Assembly (NCBI GenBank): GCA_964058845.1
Contig: CAXKVR010000099.1
Location: 62,001 to 126,000, forward strand
DNA: 64,000 nt
Direction: 5' to 3'
Source: Carex sylvatica
Taxonomy: Eukaryota > Streptophyta > Magnoliopsida > Poales > Cyperaceae
In this document: piece after piece, positions 1-11,071 of the stretch
Position numbering within the stretch: the stretch's first letter is position 1
How the letters are laid out: each line of letters begins with the position of its first letter
Made by a program: the position numbers and the translations under genes
The notes under the pieces: generated by a model
Database searches by the model: none
Told to the model about the DNA's origin: nothing
The model's input: only the letters and a program-made list of their open reading frames with translations

Positions 1-1603
1 TGTAGCAGGGTTTCCACTACCCTTTTATCTTGCTATTTGGAGATAGTACTAGTTTGCTGGAAAGACCTTCAATTATAGTGTTGTATTAAGGTTGCAACTA
101 TCATCTTCTATGGCTAGATGGAGACATTACAAGAGGGAGGCAAAGGCCTTCAATTAGAGTGTTGTATTAGGGTTGCAACTATCCGACTTTCTTTCCATAT
201 AGAGACATTGCTAGTGTGCTACAAATACCTTCAATTGGAGTATTTTATTAGGGTTGCAACTACCCTCTTCTCTTGCCATATGGAAACACTACTAGTGTGT
301 TGCAAAGACCATCAATTGAAGTGTTGTATTAGGGTTGAAATGACTATCATCTCTTGTCATATGGTGACAATAATAGAGTGTTGCAAACCCCTTCAATTGG
401 AGTGTTGTATTAGTTGCAACCACCTTCTTCTCTCAAAATATGGTGACACTACTAGAGTGGTACAAAGACCTTCAATTGGAATGTAGTATTAGGGTTGCAA
501 CTACCCTCTTCTCTAGCCATATGGAGACACTAATAGTGTGCTGCAAAGACCTTCAATTGGAGTGTTTTATTTGAGTTAGAACTACCCTTTTGTATTGCCA
601 TCTGGAGACACTACAAGAGGGCTGCAAAGGCATTAAATTGGAGTGTAGTATTAGGGTTGCAACTACCCTATTCTCTTAACATATAAAGACACTTATTGTG
701 TGCTTCAAACACCTTAAAGTGAAGTGTTGTAGTTGGGTTTCCACTACCATCTTATCTTGCCATATGGTGACACTACTAGAGTACTACAGAGACCTTCAAT
801 TGGAATGTTGTATTAGGATTGTTACTACCCTCTTCTCTTGCCATTTGGAGACACCGCTAGTTTGCGGCAAAGACCTTCAATTGGAGTGTTGTATTAAGAA
901 TGCAACCAACCTATTCTCTACCTATATGGAGACACTACAAGAGGGATGCAAAGGCCTTTAATTAAAGTGTAGTATTAGGGTTGCAACTACCCTATTCTCT
1001 TTCCATATGAAGACACTGCAAGTGTGCTACAAAGACCTTCAATTGGAGTGTTATATTAGGGTTGCAACTACCATCTTCTCTTGTCATATGGAGACACTAA
1101 TATTGTGCTGCAAAGACCTTCAACTGGAGTGTTTTATTTGGGTTGCAACTACCCTCTTCTCTTAACATATAGAGGCACTTCTTGTCTGCTTCAAAGACCT
1201 TCAAGTGAAGTGTTGTAGTAGGGTTTCCACTACCCTCTTATCTTGCCATATGGAGACGTTATTAGTGTTATAAAAACCTTCAATTAAAATGCTGTATTAG
1301 GATTGTAACAACCCTATTCTCTTGCCATTTGGAGATACTACTAGTTGCTGCAAAGACCTTCAATTGGAGTGTTGTATTAGGGTTGCAACTAACCTATTCT
1401 CTACCTATATGGAGACACTACAAGAGTGATGCAAAGGCCTTTAATTGGTGTGTAGTATTAGGGTTGCAACTACCTTATTCTCTTTTCATATGGAGACACT
1501 GCTAGTGTGCTAAAAAGACATTAAATTTGAGTGTTTTATTAGGGTTGCAACTACCATCTTCTCTTGTCATATATAGTGACACTAATATTGTGCTGCAAAG
1601 ACC
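1..1603. repeat. 81-bp tandem repeat array (minisatellite), end of a larger array
   Basis: About 20 diverged copies of an 81-bp unit lie head to tail. The phrase GGTTGCAACTA recurs at 171 and 252, with a variant at 333, spaced exactly 81 bp. Each unit also holds a CATATG palindrome and a CTTCAATTGGAGTGTTGTA block. A few copies carry 1-2 bp indels, for example near 412. The array is cut by the window start and stops at about 1603, where LTR-like sequence begins. Because 81 is a multiple of three, open frames such as 118-486 and 698-961 translate to a 27-residue repeat. They are interrupted by stops and are not credible proteins. Confidence 0.9.
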
Positions 1604-2264
1604 ACACAATAAACAAGAACATAAGGCATAAAATCTCAATAAGAATTCAGATCATAGTGCAATGATAATATAAATGAACAATTAGATTAAACTCATAAGA
1701 ATTCAAAATTACATGTCTTCACTCTAGAAAATGATTGCTTAGCCGCTCAAGGCGGGTTCAACAACAAAAGAGACAAAAGACATAAAGAAAGAGAACAAAA
1801 GAGAAAGATGGAAGGAGTACACCTATGCTTTCTCTTCTCTCATGCCATCTTCAGTTCCTGCCTCTTTCTTCTCCTTTAATGAAGACCTTGCTGTTTTATT
1901 GATCTATCCCTCGCATAGCCTCTATAGTGAAACTCTAACTTTGTGTATATCGATAGATGAGAGATTAATACAAAGGGATTGGTATTTATAGGCTTCCTGG
2001 ACGTATTATTGCAGAGGGGGGGATGTATCATGCAGTTACTGGTACTTGGAAAGCAAGCAACTTAGAGTCCAAGTTATTCTATAACAATCATTCATTCTGG
2101 AAACTGCAGTCCGTGCGGATCTGGCTGAACCGCATGTGATTGAATGCTAAAATGCATGCTACTGAATACTGGTATGCACATAGATGTGCTGAATCGCACA
2201 GACTCGTCGACCTCTAGTATTTTTGCTGTAGAATCGTCATCCAAACTCCGATTGAGTTGATTCA
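1604..2264 (-). mobile_element. LTR fragment, minus strand, left part (split by the CACTA element)
   Basis: Read on the minus strand this looks like the R/U5 part of a Ty3-type LTR: a TATA-like stretch, a leader with GA-rich blocks, and the phrase CCGCCTTGAGCGGCTAAG. It resumes at 17022 after the CACTA insertion. The U5 end is missing because the sequence stops abruptly at the 81-bp array. Family assignment is by resemblance to the LTR at 60-62 kb and is inference. Confidence 0.5.
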
Positions 2265-2540
2265 CACTACTATAAAAAATATTTTTCTCATCCCCCCTTT
2301 ACCATCAGATGTGCTTTCGCATAGATGGCGTTCGTCATGAGTGGCAGTGCTGTAATTATGTCGAACTTTGTACCATCGGTTGGCGTTCAAAAAACTGATA
2401 GCGTTGATGCCCCCTTCTTTGCCATCGGTTAATTTTTAACCAACCGTTAGTTTTGATTTAATCTTTCACATCGGTTGGGCTATTAAACAGATAGTGTAGA
2501 TGTGGTGATGTTTACCATCCATGATGTAGATGAGTCGTCA
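2265..2540. repeat. CACTA left terminal and subterminal repeats
   Basis: The 5' terminal inverted repeat begins at 2265. It is followed by subterminal copies of a CCATCGGTT-like 9-mer in both orientations (near 2374, 2431 and 2470). These are the presumptive binding sites of the element's DNA-binding protein, by analogy with En/Spm. Confidence 0.75.
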
Positions 2541-3039
2541 ACATTAGTTTGATCAGTACCAACTGCGTTCCTTGTTGAACGAATGGCGATGTTCTCAACT
2601 GTATTCCTTGTGATGTATTGCATGTGTCATTAATTTAATTTGGAGCTATACTCGCCAATTATATATAATGAGATAATTATTTAATAACATACATATATAA
2701 TACTAACTCAATAATATATAATTAAATAATAAGTATTAACGTACGAGCTCCTGAAATTTTTGTGTCATAACATATATAAAAGGTTCATAATTAAAGTACC
2801 AAGATTAAAATATCACTAGCTAGCTAAATTAAAAATAATAAATACTCATTGTTATCATAAGCTCATAATCAAGATTGAAATAAGTAGCAAGATTAAATAT
2901 ACTGACTGTTACCAAGATTAATTAAAGTACAAATTAGTTCATAATCAATAACTGCTCATTGTTATCATAATTAAGTTCATACATATAATTAAAAATAAGT
3001 AGGCTACTATGTACATAAGAAAGTTAAATTAAAACATAT

Positions 3040-6000
3040 CCAATTAAGGAATGTACCTAGTGGCATAATAATTAATATTACCAATTTAATTAACATCCAA
3101 AATAGATCCCAATATGTAATACAAAACATCCAAAACAATCATACATGCACAAAATATCAAGCATCCGAGACAACCATCCAGCTAGTAAAGCTCTAAAGTC
3201 TTCAGACAACAATATTCGTATCGACCAAGTGTAACACCACATAAATTGAAATAGTAAAATAAGGTATGACCTAAATATTGTATAAATTCTCCTTTCATTT
3301 AATTAATTTAACAACTTCATGAATTACCCAAATTGAACGACCGTGACAAGAAACGAATAACTCTGATATAGATCTCTGAAAATATATAACCCATATAAAT
3401 ATTGTCGCCAAGTCATGAAAAGCCCAATAGAATTATCCATTTGGTTATCTGCCAACCTTGAAATAAAAACCGATCAAATAGTCATATAACCCAATAAAAT
3501 CCAATTATATATATATCTGACAGACGGTGTATCTATAAAAAGGTACAAATCTAATGTAAATAGATAACTGCTCAAAATAACAGGCGCCGATTCATATTCG
3601 AAACCGTTTCTATAAAAATACACGAATTAACCAACCGGTTTGCATCTCTGTCTATTTCTCTGCATCTTCACAGACTTTATATTTTTTTTCAATTGTTTAT
3701 TCAATTCCTCCGCCATCTTCACAGAGGTGATCATTTACTATATTATTTTTCATTTGGTTTACTCCTTTTCCTTCATACATGTCATGAGATATCCAATCCG
3801 TACAAGCAACGTTTCAAATCTTCATTAAATTAAGGTTTCTTAGATTGGTTTTTTTTTCTTCTTCGTTTGTTTTCTTCTGTTTGTATTCTTTGAGAAGTTG
3901 ATTATTTTATACTACTTACATATATAAAAATACATGTCTCCGTTTAGATAGTCAGATTGTGCCTCTTTTATTTTTTTTTAATTTTTTTTTCTTCTTCTTT
4001 TATTTTTCTGTTTTCATCTAGTGTGAATTTGAATATTTTACACTATATATATATATTAGTTTGATATAGTCAGATAGATAATAATCGTCAAAATTATGTA
4101 GTCAGATTTATATAATCATGGTGGAATTTTAATTGTTATTAAATTATTTTTTTTTTTTTTTGGAATTTGATTATTTGTATTAAATTCGTCTACATAGTCA
4201 GATAGTTATGTGAATTAAATTGATTCATAAAGTGAGTTTGATAATAGATATTGTTTTGATTTATATTATTGAGTGATTAAAAATTTATTTGAATAATTCG
4301 GTCTGATTAAATGTTGTGTCCATAAAATTCATATAAAATATATATGTATATTCTTTCGGTGTTTAACTTTTATCTAATTTGCACTAAGTATGATTTTCTA
4401 TAAAAATAAAAATTGATATATTTGATTTATATCTTGAATGACAGTCAAATGCAAATATATATAAGTATTAATTTAGAAACTGTGTTACATGGTCTAGGTC
4501 TGAGTTCTGAAGTAAAGAGTGACAAAGAAGCGGTAGCGAACTACACCACAATAGCAGGTACGAATTTTCTGGACATTGTTAAATTATTACTTACCATTTT
4601 GTGTGCATTTTGTGTGTTTGTTTAGAATTGTGCATGTTGAATCGAACGATCCCTTTGGCTTGTTTAAAAATACAATAGGATTATTTCATATCGATCATGA
4701 GACTTGTAAGTAGGATGTGTTGAGTATGACATCGTGTAGTGTTAAATGGACGAATGAAAGCGGTAATGGATATGTTAAAGAAAAGGGGCCAACATGCGTT
4801 GAATGCATGTTGGGATGTATACATTGAGTCTGAGTTCGACTAGACTCCTCGTCAACGTGGCGTTGGTTGGATTTCCCGTCACGGGTCAAGATCTAGCGTA
4901 GGGTGGATTCCCCGTCTAGTGAGACAGCCAATATCTAACGTAGGGTGGATTCCCCGTCTAGTGAGAAGTCTTCTGTTGTTGGATGGATTTCCCAGCGGAT
5001 TGGCGGTCTTCCAGTGTTGGATGGATTTTCCACTGGATTGGCAAATGAATGGATTAATAGAAAACTTGAAAGATAATTAAGAAAGTGTGTGTGTGTGTGT
5101 GTGTCTGTGTATTTTAAATGTTGCATAGCATGTGAGAATATAACATTTATATCACTATGTATATTAATAAGTAAATTTGACAAACTCCGGGACTGGAACT
5201 AAATTCCGTACTGAGAGACTGTTCAATCTCACCCGTTCCACTTTTATGTGGGTTCCAGGAAATGATGAAGCCAACGAGGAGCACGAATAGGAGTGATGCG
5301 GATCAGGAAGTCAACGAGCAGACCGCTCAAGTATATTGTTAATATTTTTAGTTAAACTTTAATTCTCTCTTTAGAAGTGGATACATTGACTAACATGGCA
5401 ACTATCGGTTACTAGCCTTGTTTGTCTTGATCTCATGTTGCATGTATGTAATGTACTTGAACTATTTGTGGTATTAGAAGACTCTATTGGATTTTAAGAT
5501 ATTGCATGAGTAATTATTATTGATAATGTATGTGATGTGTACATGCCTTACGTATAAATACGTGGCGGGTTGTCTCGGGGTGTGACACCAAGCATCCAAT
5601 GTCATCCAATCCCGATCGCTATAACCCAATTCCATTGTTGGAGTTATTGTTCTATTAAAACATTCAGAATAAGTGGTTGACACAGCAAAGTACCTAAAAT
5701 TTCTCAAATCTCCTTTATCAAACATGAGATACCACATCACTGTTTGTACCATAGTATCAAACCTCCAACATTAGACCTCAACCATCTCAAGATTTCTTCT
5801 GTCATATGCTTCAACCAGCGGGACTCGAACAGAAAAATATTGCCAATCATCATTATCCTCAACACAAAACTACAATAAATAATTGATCAATTGATAATTT
5901 GATCTTTGTGCTTTAAAATTTCTTTAAAAAAAACTTCAAACAGGAAATTAAAAATGAAGATATATTTGGACTTAGCTAGTGGTGTTAATTAATTTTACCA

Positions 6001-6600
6001 AATTAACATCCAAATTAAATAGATCCACATGTTATATTACAAAACATCCATAACATTCATATCCAAATTAAACATCCAAAACATCTAGAGCATCCATACA
6101 CATCCATATATAAACTAGCTATAGCTGGAAGAGTGTTCTACAGGTGGAACCGCAAAGTCTTCCAATAACCCAAATAGGAATATCTACCCAATAGCACATT
6201 TAGAAATATCCAGTCCTAATCAGAAATATCCATTTCAAGTGTTAGAAACATCAGTGTACATTTGTGACCAGCAGCAGTTTCCAGATATGTTTCGTAGTTC
6301 CTACAGTTTCTCAGTTCTCTGTTACCAAATATGAGATAATGTATCACTTGTTTTACGATGGTATCTAACCTCGTAAATTTAACCTCAACCATCTTAAGTC
6401 TTCTTGTATCAGATGCTTCAACCAGCTAGACTGGAACTATAGTATTTTTTCATGATGGTTGAAAATCCTGATCACAAAACTGCAAAAAATAATTTCTCCA
6501 TTGATAACTAGATATTTACTTTATACTTTCTTTAAAAAAAAAAAATCTTTGACACATCAAATTAAAAATGACGAGAAGCTAGCAATGTGTTTGGGGGAAA
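3040..6600. repeat. Duplicated subterminal block of the CACTA element
   Basis: Sequence at 3040-3224 plus 5588-5945 recurs, diverged, at about 5965-6600. Shared blocks include ATCCAAAACAT-rich stretches, ATGCTTCAACCAGC and a run of A before AAATTAAAAATGA. The first copy is interrupted by the solo LTR at 3230-5587. No gene is visible in these two copies. Confidence 0.6.
3230..5587 (+). mobile_element. Solo LTR, 2.36 kb, Ty3-type (chromovirus-like ends)
   Basis: The sequence begins TGTAACACC and ends GGTGTGACA, with a perfect 5-bp target duplication CCAAG at 3225-3229 and 5588-5592. No internal domain, primer site or second LTR lies between, so it is a solo LTR left by unequal recombination. 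The TGTAACACC start is typical of Tekay/Del-type chromovirus LTRs (family knowledge; assignment is inference). Inside, a short GTAGGGTGGATTCCCCGTCTA block is repeated at a 42-bp spacing (4898, 4940), and a (GT)n run lies near 5084-5104. No coding sequence is supported. Confidence 0.85.
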
Positions 6601-6917
6601 CTTTTTTTACACAAAACTGATGTTGTACCACTGTAAGCTTTATCAAATTTGGATAACTTTTGAAGATCCAAGCTTGCATGTCCAAATGTGAATAAAAACA
6701 GAGAGAAATAGTGAGAAGCGTCAAGTTCTCAAATCTGGGGTGATTTTTCGGCAACTCGCGGAAAAACAGTGCCTACACATGCTTAGCAATTGTATTAGGG
6801 ACATAAATTGTAATTAATAAAAACTACAAGTTAGTTAGAGATGCTTTCTGTTACCTTTCTGTTATGCTTCTAAGCATTGTATCCCACTAGTCATAAATAT
6901 TATATGATTGTAACAGT

Positions 6918-8422
6918 TGATATCTCGCAAACGTATCTACTTTTCGACCTATGACACAGGTCTTACAACATCTTGTCCGGGTCGTACAACATCTTGACCG
7001 GGTCGTACAACATCTTGTCCGGGTCTTACAACATCTTGTCCGGGTCTTATCAGCCTCGACCAGACCAGAACTATGCTGAAATTTCAGCATCCGAACTTAA
7101 AACAGTCATAGATTTTGACTCGTAGCTCCGTTTTGAGTGTATGACCACTTTTCATAAAGCTTGCGAGAAGATCTACAATTTGGCATTTTTGGAAATTCTG
7201 TACGGTCCGTGTCAATTTTGATACGGGTCATATTAGACAAATCCAGAAAGAAATCTGGAGTTATGGAAAGAAATCTGAAGGAAGGAAAGTCGGCCAAAGT
7301 CTATATAAACGGGATTTCTTGCACCAGAAGAGGATTCTGGAGAAGAGAGACAATTCTAGGGTTAGAGATTGACGGCTATTGCTTGGAGACGAAGTTGAGA
7401 AGCAAAAGACGCGAGTTTTTATTGTGGATCTTCTTTGTACTTCGGGTTTTAGAATAAATTCTTATTCCTTTATCTTTGTTATCTGTTTTAGTACTATGTT
7501 TGAGTAGTTTTATTAGTTTCTAGTGTTAAGATGTAATCGAATGTTTTGTTTTGCATCTAGTTATTGGATTTTTACGTTGAAATTTGTGTTTGCTTGATTG
7601 TGATTGATTTTAATTGCTTAGTTTGAATTGCTTGATTATTATTTGGTTTGACCACTAGATGAGGCCACATCTATAAGGTACTGTGTCCAATTTGATCTTT
7701 TAACCAGACTAAGTACATGAGGTAGGATTAGTGATCCGACAGGGGAAGCCAACTAGTAGCCGAAAGGTGAACATTTCCTCTTATCGACAGATAAGAGGTT
7801 ACCTTTAGTATTCCAAACAAGTAACTTGGTAACTCGAACAAATATATGACAGTTGAGGTTTATAGCCCAAAGAGGGCAGATATTGCAGATTCCATACCAA
7901 GTTAAGGTTTAGATTACATACAACAGTTGAGGTTTAGAAACATTTGGTCTGGTCAGTTGAACCCTACACAAAGGAACCACGTAAAGAAACAGTGACTGGT
8001 GCATTAACTCGAAGTCCACACGACCTGTGTACAACATTACACGACTCGTGTAAGCTGATACGACCCGTGTAGGAAACTACACGGTCCGTGTCAGGGACTG
8101 AGAGGCAGAACTGAGATAAGTCTGAAACCCTGGAAATGCATTTTATTATTGATTTAAACCAAGTTTATTTACTGTCTTTCATTTAATTACTGTTATTGAA
8201 CTGATTAGGAATTAAATACCAAAAACCAACCATTTCTCACTTCTAGTCTTTAACTGATTTAGGTAGAGTCCGGTTTAGATTTGAACCGTCCCTGTGATCG
8301 ATACCCGATGATATACTACTCGATAGGACTGTGCACTTGCAGTCTGAACCGAAGGTGTATTAAAGGTTAAAAGGTACAGCTTGATGTACTGAAATTTTGT
8401 ACCATACGCTTTTGTACGAACA
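6918..8422 (+). repeat. 5' LTR
   Basis: Begins TGATATCTCGC and ends ..ACGAACA. Near the start, a 21-bp unit (ACAACATCTTGTCCGGGTCTT-like) is repeated four times at about 6963-7047. Around 8018-8095, ACACG/CGTGT palindromic motifs recur. A segment of about 165 bp present in the 3' LTR (11108-11260) is missing here, so the two LTRs differ in structure as well as in bases. Confidence 0.9.
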
Positions 8423-8425
8423 AGT

Positions 8426-8443
8426 TTTTGGCGCCGTTGCCGG
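8426..8443 (+). other. Primer binding site
   Basis: TGGCGCCGTTGCCGGGGA lies immediately inside the 5' LTR. It is the conserved minus-strand primer site of plant Athila/Tat-lineage retrotransposons. Confidence 0.9.
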
Positions 8444-8537
8444 GGACGGCATCATTTTTTTTTGGATTTTGCTTATTTTATTTAATCTAGATTTTAACTT
8501 GTATCTTTATTTTTTATTTCTTTTGTTTGGAGCACTG

Positions 8538-9017
8538 ATGGACAGAGAAGCCCAATACGTTATGAATCTAATTGGCAATATGGTATCAAACCAACAGTGG
8601 TCCGGCCACGAGATTTCTCGAGGAGGAGGAAGTCGATATAAGGCTGATCAGATCGCTGTACTTTCTGCCAAACTGGATACTATGCAGAAGGCTTTGGACA
8701 AGATGAGCGTGAAGGCAGTAGTCAACCATCGACCACAACCATGTGTCATATGTGGAGACAAGAGGCATTCTTATGAGCATTGCCCACATGTGGAAATGGA
8801 TGAGGAAACCGAGCAGGTCAACTATCTCAACAATGAACCATCCTACTTTCTGAGACCACCATTCAACAATCCCTCGAGCAGCAGCAACAGCCGCAACTTC
8901 TACAATAATGCTTCATTTGACAACTCGAACAACCACCTATTCCAATTCGATCCACCCGAACCGTACATTGATCCCGCTGTGAGCGACTTCATGCACGAGC
9001 AAAGAAAGGTGAATTAA
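8538..9017 (+). CDS. Retrotransposon gag-like protein with CCHC zinc knuckle (fragment)
   Basis: The ATG at 8538 opens a 159-residue frame ending in TAA. The frame is also open upstream to 8397, but that part translates LTR and primer-site sequence, so the internal ATG is preferred. Residues 69, 72, 77 and 82 form a Cys-x2-Cys-x4-His-x4-Cys knuckle, the nucleic-acid-binding motif of nucleocapsid. Before it is a coiled-coil-like Lys/Leu/Met stretch (about 36-62). After it the protein is rich in Asn, Ser and Pro. A full gag is usually several hundred residues, so the N-terminal capsid part is lost. It is followed at once by a second short frame starting at 9018. Confidence 0.7.
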   Translation: MDREAQYVMNLIGNMVSNQQWSGHEISRGGGSRYKADQIAVLSAKLDTMQKALDKMSVKAVVNHRPQPCVICGDKRHSYEHCPHVEMDEETEQVNYLNNEPSYFLRPPFNNPSSSSNSRNFYNNASFDNSNNHLFQFDPPEPYIDPAVSDFMHEQRKVN

Positions 9018-9212
9018 ATGATGATTGAGCAGATGCAAGCAATCAACGCCCAATTAGCTACTCGAAGCAAGATAATAAATATGCAAATGGCTTACCTTGC
9101 AACCTTTAATCAACCACCACCCTACCAGCCACCTGTTCCTTTCCCTCAGAGGCTAGTTGAACCAGAAACATGCTGCGCAGTCAACGTGGTGGATCAATTG
9201 GCTAAGGGATAA
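9018..9212 (+). CDS. Second gag-derived ORF, Gln/Pro-rich
   Basis: A 64-residue frame begins one base after the previous stop and is rich in Gln, Met and Pro. It may be the tail of the gag polyprotein separated by a stop. No domain is recognisable. Its position between the zinc knuckle and the collapsed pol region is the only clue. Confidence 0.4.
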   Translation: MMIEQMQAINAQLATRSKIINMQMAYLATFNQPPPYQPPVPFPQRLVEPETCCAVNVVDQLAKG

Positions 9213-9266
9213 CTCTGCGAGGGATACGAGAGCTCAGTTAAAAATTACCCTGATTTTTTATCTGAG

Positions 9267-9536
9267 TTGCAGGTTGAAACAAGCGAGTTGGAATCAGTTT
9301 ATGCGGCAGATGTGAAAACAGATGATCTGGAGGAACTCAGACGCGAGCCGGATGGATCCCACGCGGACCGCGTACCACAATTCGAAGGCCTGGAGGATAG
9401 AGAATGTGGGTCTGATGAATCTGATGTGAGGTTATCATGCAGGTCGAGTGCACCTGACGCAGCGTCAAAGCCCAAACAGAGGCGCCGACTTCTGAACTCA
9501 AGCCTCTCCCAGCTCATTTCAGGTATGAGTTCCTAG
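9267..9536 (+). CDS. Acidic ORF of the retrotransposon, unknown function
   Basis: An 89-residue frame rich in Asp, Glu, Arg and Ser, with no motif I recognise. It could be the linker between gag and pol. The sequence is more GC-rich than the surrounding LTRs. It ends 20 bp before the next open frame. Confidence 0.35.
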   Translation: MQVETSELESVYAADVKTDDLEELRREPDGSHADRVPQFEGLEDRECGSDESDVRLSCRSSAPDAASKPKQRRRLLNSSLSQLISGMSS

Positions 9537-9556
9537 ACCCAGATAAATTTTGTCCT

Positions 9557-10039
9557 GTGATCTTAAATGCAGATCTCAACCCTGATCGGACTGCCACACT
9601 CTTAGGGAAATTGAAAGCTCATATAAGTGCGATCGGGTGCTCGATCAAGGACTTGAAAGATATGGGGTGGATTTTTCTTTTGCAAGTGTTTGAGAACACG
9701 GCCCTTCGCTTAGATCCACCCTTCGATCGCACTGCTAGACTCTTGGAGGATTTCCAAACTCAGCGAACTGTGATCAAAAACTTTATTGAGAAGCTGATGG
9801 GCACAAACCCAGCCACATACATGCACAAGACCTTACCAGAGAATGATCACAGGCACACGGACCGTGCAAACCAGGATACGGACCGTGCACAACCAACCTG
9901 GTCTATGCATTATGTCCCTTGGTGCATTAAAAGGAAGAAACCACCCGACCCGTATGAAGAAAGAATGGTGTATCCCTTCAACACATTTGACACAGTGCTC
10001 CACCAAAAACCACTCGACCTACCTCCCACCGATCGGTGA
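9557..10039 (+). pseudogene. Collapsed pol region (upstream-of-RT fragments joined)
   Basis: The 160-residue frame contains, near residues 13-34, a stretch resembling the 'LKxHxxAIGWxIxDLK' sequence that precedes reverse transcriptase in Ty3 pol. At about residues 83-92, NPATYMHKTL resembles the downstream 'GISPxxCMHxILLE' block. In intact elements these blocks are adjacent; here about 45 unrelated residues separate them and the whole catalytic RT, RNase H and integrase are absent. The resemblance is recalled from family consensus and not checked by search. The frame also crosses ACGGACCGTGCA-type repeats like those in the LTR. Confidence 0.45.
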
Positions 10040-11071
10040 GGTGCCCCCGCTTCACCCCTCACTCCATGTTTGGTTAGTTTTTATATTTTCTTTTATTTAC
10101 TTTTTCTTGTGTGAATTCAAGCATTGAGGACAATGCTTTATTTAAGCTTGGGGGGTAGAATAGAAGAAAACTGTATCTGCATTTAGGACATGTTTATTTT
10201 TCAAAAATTATATTTTTAGGTGGAAAACTTGCGTGAATTGTTAGAATTAAGGACTTTTGTGAAAAAAAATTGGTTATGATTAGGATGACCCCAAATTAAT
10301 TAGAACTAACCTCATATTTTACCATAGAACTGCTTTAAATGAGATTGTTTTGAGAACTTGAAAAGATGAAAACTTGAATCATGTCGAAAAAATATTTTGA
10401 AACTGAATTGTGCCTTTAAAAATAAGAAAATGAGATTTTAAATAATAGAAAGATTGGGATATCCATTGATATGAGAGAATACTAGTGGATGTGTGTATTC
10501 ATGATATATGCAAATGAAAAAAAAAAATTATTTTGCAAAGATGGAGAAAATAAGAGTACTGGCAATAAGTCCTTAGGGGTGCCTTTGAGTTCGTCTCCCA
10601 ATTTAAAAAAAATAAAATAGAGTACTGGCACAATCTATCTGGATGCCTTTGAGCTCGATAAAAATTAAAAGACTTTTGCATATATCAACACACCAAGTCC
10701 GCGACTTTCTAACTTAAGCTTGGTTCAACCTTGGGGAGGCGAAAAAGAAAAAAAAAAAGAAATCACCACAAACGAGGGCATTGTTTCAGAAGAAAAGTGA
10801 AATATTGATAAATTCAAGTAATTAGTCTTTGCAAATATCAAAGTATCTCAGAATTTGAAGTTTGATTGGTAAATTTGTGAGGTGAATCAAAATTGGTTAA
10901 GGAAAAGTCCAAATTGTTGTCAAAGTGATTCTCGAGGTTCTTGATAATAGTAACTCATGTAAGCTTTCACAATTAGGAATTCATCTTGCATTTAGTTAGT
11001 TTAAAGACCTACCTGGTACCTGATTTGAGATTTTTGCTTGAGGACAAGCAAGATTTCAGCTTGGCGAAATT
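10040..11071 (+). other. 3' untranslated spacer of the Ty3 element
   Basis: No gene is seen. It holds CATTGAGGACAATGC followed by AAGCTTGGGGGG at about 10123-10157, a signature common in the 3' spacer of Athila/Tat-like elements. A long AT- and A-rich stretch then leads to the 3' LTR at 11072. Confidence 0.6.

Noticed and set aside
118..961. Cys-rich repeat ORFs
   Set aside because: They follow the 81-bp tandem unit; neighbouring copies contain stops and indels, and there is no signal peptide or conserved start.
6963..7047. Evenly spaced short repeats resembling a CRISPR array
   Set aside because: Direct tandem 21-bp units without unique spacers, within a plant LTR.
7161..7457. 98-residue ORF present also at 11987-12307
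   Set aside because: Duplicated only because it is in both LTRs; no domain, and LTR leaders often have chance frames.
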